Assembly (NCBI GenBank): GCA_937867335.1 | Contig: CALMKX010000337.1 | Location: 1-47,725 of the forward strand | Reading direction: 5' to 3' | DNA: 47,725 bases | From: an uncultured Acidobacteriota bacterium | Lineage (GTDB): Bacteria; Acidobacteriota; Thermoanaerobaculia; Multivoradales; SZUA-115 | Shown here: piece after piece, positions 39,027 through 45,969 of the stretch | How the letters are laid out: each line of letters opens with the position of its first letter | Position numbering within the stretch: position 1 is the stretch's first letter | Program-made: the position numbers and the translations under genes | Notes under the pieces: generated by a model | Told to the model about the DNA's origin: nothing | What the model saw: the letters and a program-made list of their open reading frames with translations, nothing else | The model's database searches: none

Positions 39027-42000
39027 CTACGGCGTGCAGGCGGAAACCGAGACGTTGTCGAGGAACCAGCCGTCACCGGTCACCGAGCAGTCGCTGATGG
39101 TGGTGAAGGCGATCCGCACCGACTTGCCCGCGCAGCCGCCGGTGTTGCCGGCGATGGCGTTGCAGGCGGCGTCGAGGTCCACCGTGGTGGTGGAGAAGGC
39201 GGTGGCCGTGCCGGTGAAGATGGCCGTGCCGGCTGCGCCGGCCGGCGGGCAGCTGGCCGAGACGGTGCCGTTGTAGGTGGTGCCGGAGAGGATCGCCGTG
39301 GCCGGCACGAAGGTGTAGTTGGTGCCGTCGGTCGAGATGGCGAGGGTGCCGCCGTCGAAGCCGCTTTCGAAGTCCCGGCGGTGGCTGAAGGTCAGCCGCG
39401 CGGTGGTCGAGCCGGCGGGGATGGTGATGCCCGTGGCGCCGTTGGGCTGGGCGAAGTTGAAATCGTTGCTGACGTAGTCGGTGGTGCAGGCCGTGCCGCC
39501 GAAACGGAAGACGTTGGCACCGCTCGCCGCCGTGCAGGCCTGCACGCCACGCCAGTCGGTCACGCTGCCACCGGAGACAAAGGTGCCGCGGGTCCAGTCC
39601 GAGAGGCCGGTGGCGGCGTCGAAGTTGTTGTTGTAGAGCGTGGTGGTGGTGCAAGTGCAGGTGTTGGTGGTCGCCGAAGCCTGGGCCGAGTTGGCGGACT
39701 CGCAGGTGGCGCTGTTGGCCGCGCGCACCACATAGAAATAGGTGGTGTTGCAAGCGAGGCCGGTATTGACGAACGAAGTCGTGGTGGAGGTGCCCACCTG
39801 GGTGTAGGGGCCGCCCGAGGTGGTGGAGCGCAGGATGTGGTACTCGGTGGCACCCGCCACCGCCGTCCAGGACAGGCTCACCTGAGTGGCACCGCCGGTG
39901 GCCGTGAGCCCGGTGGGAGCACCCGGAGGCGTGCAGGTTCCCACCGAGGGCGTCACCGAAACGCACACCGAGGGCGCACCGGCGCAGGCCTCGTTGCCGC
40001 TCGGGTGGGCCACCACCTGGTAGAAGTAGGTGGTGCCGTTGCCCACGGCGTTATCGGTCGCCGAGGTCGAGGTGGAGTCGTTGGCGATCTTGGTGAAGCC
40101 AGCGTTGCAGCTGCTCTCGTTGCGGTAGAGGTCGTAGACCACCCCGGCACCGCTCGAGGTCCAGCTGGCCGAGACCGTGTTGTTGCCACCGGTGAGGGTG
40201 AGCGCCGGCGTGGCCGAGGGCGTGCAGCCGGCAAAGGTGAGGCTCGCGCCGGCGTCGCTGGAGCAGGCGATGTTGTGACGATTGAAGGCCGCGAAGATCG
40301 CTCCGCCGTGGGGCGTGCCGTCCGCCAGGTTGCCGTTGTCGTCGTCCACCGCCCGCATGGCCCGGAAGTAGGAGCCGGTCAAGCAGCCGTCCGAGGTCCA
40401 GGTCGCCACCGAGGTGTTGCACTGGAAGCCCGAGGTGGCCGTGGAACGGGAGAGGTACCAGAGGCGGTCGGTGGTGGACCAGGCAGCCCCGGTCCCGGGG
40501 CTCGGCAGATCGCGGTTGGCGAGGTCCCACAGCGCTTCCGAGGACACGTAGGACTCGCAGTGCCCCTCGCGCTTGTTGGCCGTGTTGCCACGGGCGATCG
40601 CGTCCTTGCCGCAGGGGCCGACGTAGTTGGGATTGTTCGCCGACGGCAGCGGGCAGCGGGCCTGGATGAAGTTCGGCACGGTATGAGGTGTGTTCGAGGT
40701 GTGCTTGGCCCAATCGATGTCGCGCACACCGGTGCAGCTGGTGCAGGCGTCGCCGTTGCCGGTGCAGTTGGTGGTGCGGAAGCCGGGGCCGATGCAGGAG
40801 CTGTGGGTGGCAAGAGCCGCCGTGAAGTCGCCGTAGGTCTCGCCGGTGCCGTTGTCCGCCGAAGAACCGTTGCCATCGTTCGAATCCAGGCCGTGGCCGT
40901 ACTCGTGCAGCGAAACGGCTGCAATCTCGCCGGTGTTGCCGCAGCCACCGCCTGACTTGAAGAAGTTGAGCGTCGAGCCGTTCCAGTAGGCGTTGCAGGT
41001 CTGGTTCAGGTTGACGTTCACCGTCAGCTTGGCGCTCAACCAGGCGTTCGAAGGCAGCCAGCCGCGGCCCACTTCCTTCGAGCGGTTGACATGGTAGAAC
41101 TGGGTCCGCGAAGCATGGGTGTTGCCCGCACCGCCGCTACCCGGAGTGGTGCAGTCCGTGCCGGTCGAGGTGCCGAGGGCGATCGCTCCGGTGGCGTCGG
41201 CCGCCTTGCTGATCGTGCCGCAAGTATCGGAAATCGCCACATATTGGCCGTTCAGCGTGGTGGTGCCGGTGGTGCCCGAGAACAGACCGGCCGAGTTCGC
41301 GAACACGCCCGTCGCCACGTTGGCGAAGGGCATGGCGCGCACGACCTCCGCCCCCACCGAAGGCGATTGCGGGTAGGCTCCACCGGTGACCTGCCCATAT
41401 TCGTTGCGATCGTAGAACTCCACCACCTGCCCGCTCACGGCATCCACCCGGCCGAGCCAGGTGCCGAGTTCGCCGGGGCGGTTGAATTCGAACTGCCACA
41501 CGGCGGCCACTTCGCGACCCTGGCCCAGCAAGAAGCCCTCAGCAGCCGCCGCGCTGGAGATCGAAGCCGGCAAGTAGTGCAGCCCGCCGCGGTCCAGCCA
41601 CTTGTCGCCAGGGGCGAAGCCGCCCAGGTAGTCGCCCAGAGCCCGATAGGCTTGCTCCTGCGCGACGCGGATCACCGGCAGCTTGGCGCCGGGGGCCGGT
41701 AGGTTCTCGGTGCCGAACTGGATCAGGTTGCCGTGGTTCACCCGGAACACCACGCGGGCACCCTCGATCCGCTTGCCACCGAGCGCCACATCGAAGTCGA
41801 CAAACCAGACGTTGGGCGAGACCTCTCCGGAGCGGCCGCGGTTGAGCACCAGGCTCAGGCCATCGAGGCCGAGTAGAGCCGAGACCTGCGGCACGAAGCC
41901 GCGGGCAACTTTCTCGAGCGTGCCGAGGTCCACGCCGGTGCCGCTCCTCAAGCCCGGAGCGAGGTCCTGCGGCGTGAGCGAATTGCCCCGCCCGGGAATC

Positions 42001-42308
42001 CAGGGGATGCCGGCTCCCTCCGCGTACTCCAACCGACCCGTACGGCGGTCGACGTACGCTTGCCACTCGCCACTGGCCACCAGGCGGAAAGCCGCCCAGC
42101 CATCGCGAACCGTCGGTGCCAGGCTGCTCTCGAGGTTGCCGAGCAGGTCGATGGCGGGATGGGCGACCAGCCTGCCATCCACGATCGAGCGCTCCGCCAG
42201 CCCTCTCGAGGGCGCGCTTGCTTCCTGAGCCAGGCTGGCGCTCGCGCTGCTCAGTGCCACGAGACACACGAGGCTCGAGGCGATCCTTCGAACACCTACT
42301 GCTTTCAT
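39027..42308 (-). CDS. Secreted M36 (fungalysin)-like zinc metallopeptidase with fibronectin type III domains
   Basis: The 1,093-residue product has a signal peptide (SLVCLVALSSASASLAQEA). Residues ~30-330 form a propeptide-like region with FTP-type repeats (FRVNHGNLIQFGTENLP). The zinc site is HEYGH at 468-472 with a second-helix Glu490 in GTGETYGDF, matching the HExxH...E layout of M36. Several cysteines around the catalytic domain suggest disulfides. Residues ~730-915 are two fibronectin-type-III-like domains (second: PPGAPTGLTATGG...YHILRSTTSGGPYTQVG). Residues ~945-1093 are a beta-rich C-terminal domain with FESGFDGGTLAISTDG. The ATG has AAGGAGG nearby, and -10 TACAAT lies about 90 bases upstream. 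It is a tandem paralogue of the next gene. Confidence 0.85.
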   Translation of the reverse strand: MKAVGVRRIASSLVCLVALSSASASLAQEASAPSRGLAERSIVDGRLVAHPAIDLLGNLESSLAPTVRDGWAAFRLVASGEWQAYVDRRTGRLEYAEGAGIPWIPGRGNSLTPQDLAPGLRSGTGVDLGTLEKVARGFVPQVSALLGLDGLSLVLNRGRSGEVSPNVWFVDFDVALGGKRIEGARVVFRVNHGNLIQFGTENLPAPGAKLPVIRVAQEQAYRALGDYLGGFAPGDKWLDRGGLHYLPASISSAAAAEGFLLGQGREVAAVWQFEFNRPGELGTWLGRVDAVSGQVVEFYDRNEYGQVTGGAYPQSPSVGAEVVRAMPFANVATGVFANSAGLFSGTTGTTTLNGQYVAISDTCGTISKAADATGAIALGTSTGTDCTTPGSGGAGNTHASRTQFYHVNRSKEVGRGWLPSNAWLSAKLTVNVNLNQTCNAYWNGSTLNFFKSGGGCGNTGEIAAVSLHEYGHGLDSNDGNGSSADNGTGETYGDFTAALATHSSCIGPGFRTTNCTGNGDACTSCTGVRDIDWAKHTSNTPHTVPNFIQARCPLPSANNPNYVGPCGKDAIARGNTANKREGHCESYVSSEALWDLANRDLPSPGTGAAWSTTDRLWYLSRSTATSGFQCNTSVATWTSDGCLTGSYFRAMRAVDDDNGNLADGTPHGGAIFAAFNRHNIACSSDAGASLTFAGCTPSATPALTLTGGNNTVSASWTSSGAGVVYDLYRNESSCNAGFTKIANDSTSTSATDNAVGNGTTYFYQVVAHPSGNEACAGAPSVCVSVTPSVGTCTPPGAPTGLTATGGATQVSLSWTAVAGATEYHILRSTTSGGPYTQVGTSTTTSFVNTGLACNTTYFYVVRAANSATCESANSAQASATTNTCTCTTTTLYNNNFDAATGLSDWTRGTFVSGGSVTDWRGVQACTAASGANVFRFGGTACTTDYVSNDFNFAQPNGATGITIPAGSTTARLTFSHRRDFESGFDGGTLAISTDGTNYTFVPATAILSGTTYNGTVSASCPPAGAAGTAIFTGTATAFSTTTVDLDAACNAIAGNTGGCAGKSVRIAFTTISDCSVTGDGWFLDNVSVSACTP

Positions 42309-42395
42309 ACGGGTTCCCCTCCTTCTGGGGGTGTTGGTGCCGGCTCCGGAGCGGAGCCAGGTCTGAATAGAACTTCAGGGGAGAAAAGCGGCGGG

Positions 42396-42401
42396 ATTGT
42401 A
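42396..42401 (-). promoter_or_regulatory. Possible -10 of the left M36-like peptidase gene
   Basis: TACAAT on the minus strand; no -35 at standard spacing. The implied leader is about 80 bases. Confidence 0.35.
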
Positions 42402-42583
42402 AATGATTTGGACTGCCAATACTAGTGCAGAAGCGCCTATCTCGAGGCCATTCCTGGGCGAGCCGAGGGGGCAAAGAGTCGATCTATCTGATCAAGCAAT
42501 GGGCGACAGCAATTGGGGGATTCGTTGTCGGTCGATACGTCGCGAACAGCTCGAAGAAAAACGGCTCGAATCGACCTGAAAAG

Positions 42584-42614
42584 AAAAAGGCCCTTGCTCC
42601 GAAGAGCAAGGGCC
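42584..42614 (-). terminator. Rho-independent terminator after the right M36-like peptidase gene
   Basis: On the minus strand an 11-base-pair perfect stem GGCCCTTGCTC/GAGCAAGGGCC closes a TTCG tetraloop, followed by five T. It starts 25 bases after the stop codon. Confidence 0.95.
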
Positions 42615-42639
42615 CGTTGCTCGCCGAGCGATGAATGCC

Positions 42640-45600
42640 TTACGGCACGCAGGCGCTCACGGCCACGTCGTCGAGGAACCAGCCGTCACCGGTCACCGAG
42701 CAGTCGGTGATCGAAGTGAAGGCGATCCGCACCGCCTTGCCAGCGCAGCCACCGACGTTGCCGGCAATCGCGTTGCAGGCCGCGTCGAGGTCCACGGTGG
42801 TGGTGGTGAACGCAGTGGAAGTACCCGTCCACACCGAAGCTCCGGCGGAGCCGGCCGGCGGGCAGGAAGCTGCGATCGTGCCCGTGTAACCGCCGGCGAC
42901 GATCGCCGAGCTCGGAACGAACGTGTAGTTCGTGCCGTCCGTGGAGATCGCCAGCGTGCCGCCGTCGAAGCCGGACTCGAAGGCCCGACGGTGCTTGAAG
43001 GTGAGGACGGAGCTGGTGGAGCCGGCCGGGATGGTGATGCCGCCCGCGCCGTTCGGCTGCGCGAAGTTGAAGTTGTTGTTGGTGTAGTCCGCGGTGCAGG
43101 TGGTGCCGCCGTAGCGGAAGATCCGCGTACCGGAGGCCGCCGTGCAGGTCTGGACGCCGCGCCACGTCGTCGTGGTACCGCCGGCCACGAAGGTGCCCCT
43201 CGTGAAGCCGTCGAGGCCCGAAGCCGCGTCGAAGTTGTGGTTGTACAGCGTGGTGTTGGTGCAGATCGGGCAGGTCGCCGTGGTGGCCGAAGCCTGAGCC
43301 GAGTTGCCGGACTCGCAGGTACCGCTGTTGGCCGCACGCACCACGTAGAAGTAGGTCGTGCCGCAGGCCAGGCCGGTGTCCGTGAAGCTGGTGGTGGCCG
43401 AAGTGCCCACCTGGGTGTACGGGCCGCCCGAGGTGGTGGAGCGCAGGATGTGGTACTCCGTGGCGCCCGAGGAAGCCGTCCAGCTGAGGCTCACCTGGTT
43501 GGTGCCGCCCGTGGCCGTGAGGCCGGTGGGGGCAGCCGGAGGCGTGCAGGGGCCGGAGGTCGGGGTCACCGACAGGCAGGCCGAGGGCGCGCTGGCGCAG
43601 GCCTCGTTGCCGGTCGGCTGAGCGACGGCCTGGTAGAAGTAGGTGGTGCCGTTGGCCACGCCGCTGTCCGTGAAGGTGCCGGCGCTGTCGTTGGCGATCT
43701 TGGTGAAGCCGGCGTTGCAACCCACCTCGTTGCGGAAGACATCGAAGACGCCCGTGCCGCTCACGCTCACGCCGACCGAGTTGTCGCCCGCGGTGAGGGT
43801 CAGGGTCGGAGCTGCCGACGGAGTGCAGCCGTTGAAGCAGGTGTTGGCGCCGGCGTCGGTGGTGCAGGCGATGCCGTGGCGGTTGAAGGCGGCGAACAGG
43901 TTGCAGGAGTGCGGCGTGCCGTTGGTCAGGTTGCCGTCGTCGTCATCGGCTGCGCGCATGGTCTTCCACCAGGAGCCGGCGTTGCAGCCGTTCGAGGTGA
44001 AGGTAGCACCGGTGGTGCAGCTGAACGAGCTGGTAGCGGTGGATCGGGAGAGGTACCACAGGCGATCGGTGATGGTCCAGGCCGAGCCGGTGCCCGGGCT
44101 GGGCAGGTCGCGGGCAGCGAGGTCCCACACGGCCTCGGAGGGCACGTAGGACTCGCAGTGCACTTCCTTGCCGCAGGGGCCGGAGCCGGCGCCGCAGCGA
44201 ACCTGGGTGTGGTTGGCGACGGTGGCCGCCACCGCACTCGCGTGCTTGGCGAAGTCGATGTCGCGAACGCCGGTGCAGGCGGTGCAGGCGTTGCCGTAGC
44301 CACCGCAGTTGGTGGTCAGGAAGCCGGGGCCGATGCAGGAGTTGTGGAGGGCCAGAGCGGCGGTGAAGTCGCCGTAGGCCTCACCGGTGCCACCCTCCGG
44401 GGCGGTGCCGGTGCCGTCGTTCTGGTCGAGGCCGTGGCCGTACTCGTGGAGCGAAACCGCGGCGATCTCACCGGTGTTGCCGCAGCCGCCGCCCGACTTG
44501 AAGAAGTTCAGGCTGGAACCGTTCCAGTAGGCGTTGCAGGTCTGGTTCAGGTTGACGTTGACCGTCAGCTTGGCAGCCAACCAGGCGTTGGAAGGCAGCC
44601 AGGCGCGGCCCACTTCCTTGATTCGGTTGACATGGTAGAACTGGGTGCGGGAGGAGTGGGTGTTGCCTGCGCCGCCACCGGTGGCCGGGATGGTGCAGTC
44701 AGTGCCGCCGGAGGTGCCGAGGGCGATGTTGCCCGCTGCGTCCGCGGACTTCGAGATGGCGCCGCAGGTGTCGCTGATGGCCACGTACTGGCCGTTCAGC
44801 GTGGTGGTGCCGGTAGTGCCGGAGAACAGGCCGGCCGAGTTGGCGAACACGCCGGTCGCCACGTTGGCGTAGGGCATGGCACGCACCACTTCGGGGCTCA
44901 CGGTCGGGGACTCGGGGTAGACGCCGCCGGTGACCTGACCGTAGTCGTTGATGTCACGGAAGTCGACGACGCGGCCGGTCGAGGCATCGACCCGGCCCTG
45001 CCAGGTACCCATCACGCCCTTGCGGTTGAAGGCCACGTCCCAGACGGCCAGGATGCCGCGGCCGTTGGCGAAGTCGTAGCTGTCGGCGCCGTTCAGGGCC
45101 GGCACGTAGTGCAGGGTGCCCGAGTTGACCAGCTTGTCGTCCTGGCCGAAGCCACCGATGTAGGACGCCACGGCGTTCCGGGCCCCTTCCTTGTCGATGG
45201 TGACCACCGGCAGGACGGAGGAGGACGGCGGCAGGAACTCGGTGCCGAACTGAATCAGGTTGCCGTGGTTGACGCGGAAGATCACTCGCGCGTTGTCGAT
45301 CTTCTTGCCATCCTTGAGAACTTCATACTCGACGAACCAGAGGTAATCGGACGGCTGGCCGGACGCGCTCTTGTTGATGCGCAGCTGGTAGCCCTCGAGA
45401 CCCATGAGCGAGGTAACCCGCGGCAGGAAGTCGCGGGCGATCGCGTCCATGGTGATGAGGTTCGGCTTCGTGGCGCCATTCAAGAAACCCGAGATGTCAT
45501 TCTGCGTAAGCTTGTTGCCACGGCCCGGAATCCACGGGATGCCAGAGCCCTCAGCGAAGGTGAGGCGGCCGTTGCGCGGGTCGACGTAGCCCTGCCAGGA

Positions 45601-45831
45601 GCCGCTCTGACCCAGCTGGAAGGCCACCCAGCCGTTGGCCACGTCGCTCTCGACCTGGCTCTGGACGCTGCTGAGCAGCACCGCGTCGGCCCGGACCTGG
45701 AACCGCTCGTCCATGAGCACCAGCGAGCTCAAGGCGCCGCTGCGCTCGGGGGCACGCTGCGCGAAAGCCGCGCCACTGGTGGCGACGGCCAACAAGCAGA
45801 GTGCGACGATGATCCTCCGAATCGTCAACAT
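42640..45831 (-). CDS. Secreted M36 (fungalysin)-like zinc metallopeptidase, tandem paralogue
   Basis: This 1,063-residue protein has the same plan as its neighbour: signal peptide (LCLLAVATSGAAFAQ), propeptide-like region, HEYGH at 462-466 with Glu483 in GTGEAYGDF, cysteine-rich catalytic domain, two fibronectin-type-III-like domains and a C-terminal beta-rich domain. Long stretches are almost identical in the catalytic part (ANVATGVFANSAGLFSGTTG, KLTVNVNLNQTCNAYWNG) while the propeptides differ more. The two genes are therefore a tandem duplication that has been kept and diversified at the N-terminus. The start ATG has GTAGGAGG upstream. Family knowledge: M36 enzymes degrade extracellular proteins; here FN3 domains may bind cell-wall or polysaccharide material. 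Exported role is inferred. Confidence 0.86.
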   Translation of the reverse strand: MLTIRRIIVALCLLAVATSGAAFAQRAPERSGALSSLVLMDERFQVRADAVLLSSVQSQVESDVANGWVAFQLGQSGSWQGYVDPRNGRLTFAEGSGIPWIPGRGNKLTQNDISGFLNGATKPNLITMDAIARDFLPRVTSLMGLEGYQLRINKSASGQPSDYLWFVEYEVLKDGKKIDNARVIFRVNHGNLIQFGTEFLPPSSSVLPVVTIDKEGARNAVASYIGGFGQDDKLVNSGTLHYVPALNGADSYDFANGRGILAVWDVAFNRKGVMGTWQGRVDASTGRVVDFRDINDYGQVTGGVYPESPTVSPEVVRAMPYANVATGVFANSAGLFSGTTGTTTLNGQYVAISDTCGAISKSADAAGNIALGTSGGTDCTIPATGGGAGNTHSSRTQFYHVNRIKEVGRAWLPSNAWLAAKLTVNVNLNQTCNAYWNGSSLNFFKSGGGCGNTGEIAAVSLHEYGHGLDQNDGTGTAPEGGTGEAYGDFTAALALHNSCIGPGFLTTNCGGYGNACTACTGVRDIDFAKHASAVAATVANHTQVRCGAGSGPCGKEVHCESYVPSEAVWDLAARDLPSPGTGSAWTITDRLWYLSRSTATSSFSCTTGATFTSNGCNAGSWWKTMRAADDDDGNLTNGTPHSCNLFAAFNRHGIACTTDAGANTCFNGCTPSAAPTLTLTAGDNSVGVSVSGTGVFDVFRNEVGCNAGFTKIANDSAGTFTDSGVANGTTYFYQAVAQPTGNEACASAPSACLSVTPTSGPCTPPAAPTGLTATGGTNQVSLSWTASSGATEYHILRSTTSGGPYTQVGTSATTSFTDTGLACGTTYFYVVRAANSGTCESGNSAQASATTATCPICTNTTLYNHNFDAASGLDGFTRGTFVAGGTTTTWRGVQTCTAASGTRIFRYGGTTCTADYTNNNFNFAQPNGAGGITIPAGSTSSVLTFKHRRAFESGFDGGTLAISTDGTNYTFVPSSAIVAGGYTGTIAASCPPAGSAGASVWTGTSTAFTTTTVDLDAACNAIAGNVGGCAGKAVRIAFTSITDCSVTGDGWFLDDVAVSACVP

Positions 45832-45953
45832 TCGTTCTGCCTCCTACGGGGTGTTGGAGTTGAGAAGCAAAGCGCCGCCCAGGGCGAGCGCAGGAGTGGC
45901 GGATTCGAGAGCTGAGGGGTGTTGTTGCGCAGGGGCGAAACCAGACCGCGGGC

Positions 45954-45959
45954 TATACT
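45954..45959 (+). promoter_or_regulatory. -10 element of the sulfatase-fold gene, near-leaderless
   Basis: TATACT ends ten bases before the ATG at 45970 and has no ribosome binding site between. It is divergent from the right peptidase gene. Confidence 0.45.
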
Positions 45960-45969
45960 CCCTTCCGCG

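Larger units (their letters stand above)
42309..42639. other. 331-base spacer between tandem peptidase genes
   Basis: It contains the start-side leader of the left gene (to about 42389), the -10 at 42396-42401 and the terminator of the right gene (42584-42614). The leader of each peptidase gene shares the words CCAACACCCC followed by AGGAGG (minus strand; 42328-42337 here and 45848-45857 upstream of the right gene). I see no coding region. Confidence 0.6.

Noticed and set aside
39600-43300. Near-identical DNA in the two peptidase genes as an insertion sequence or repeat element
   Set aside because: The similarity covers a coding paralogue pair only and stops at the gene ends; there are no terminal inverted repeats or target duplications.
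42631-45915. 1,094-codon plus-strand frame opposite the right metallopeptidase
   Set aside because: It is a shadow: Gly/Ala/Arg/Val-rich with no motifs, while the minus strand carries signal peptide, HExxH and FN3 features.
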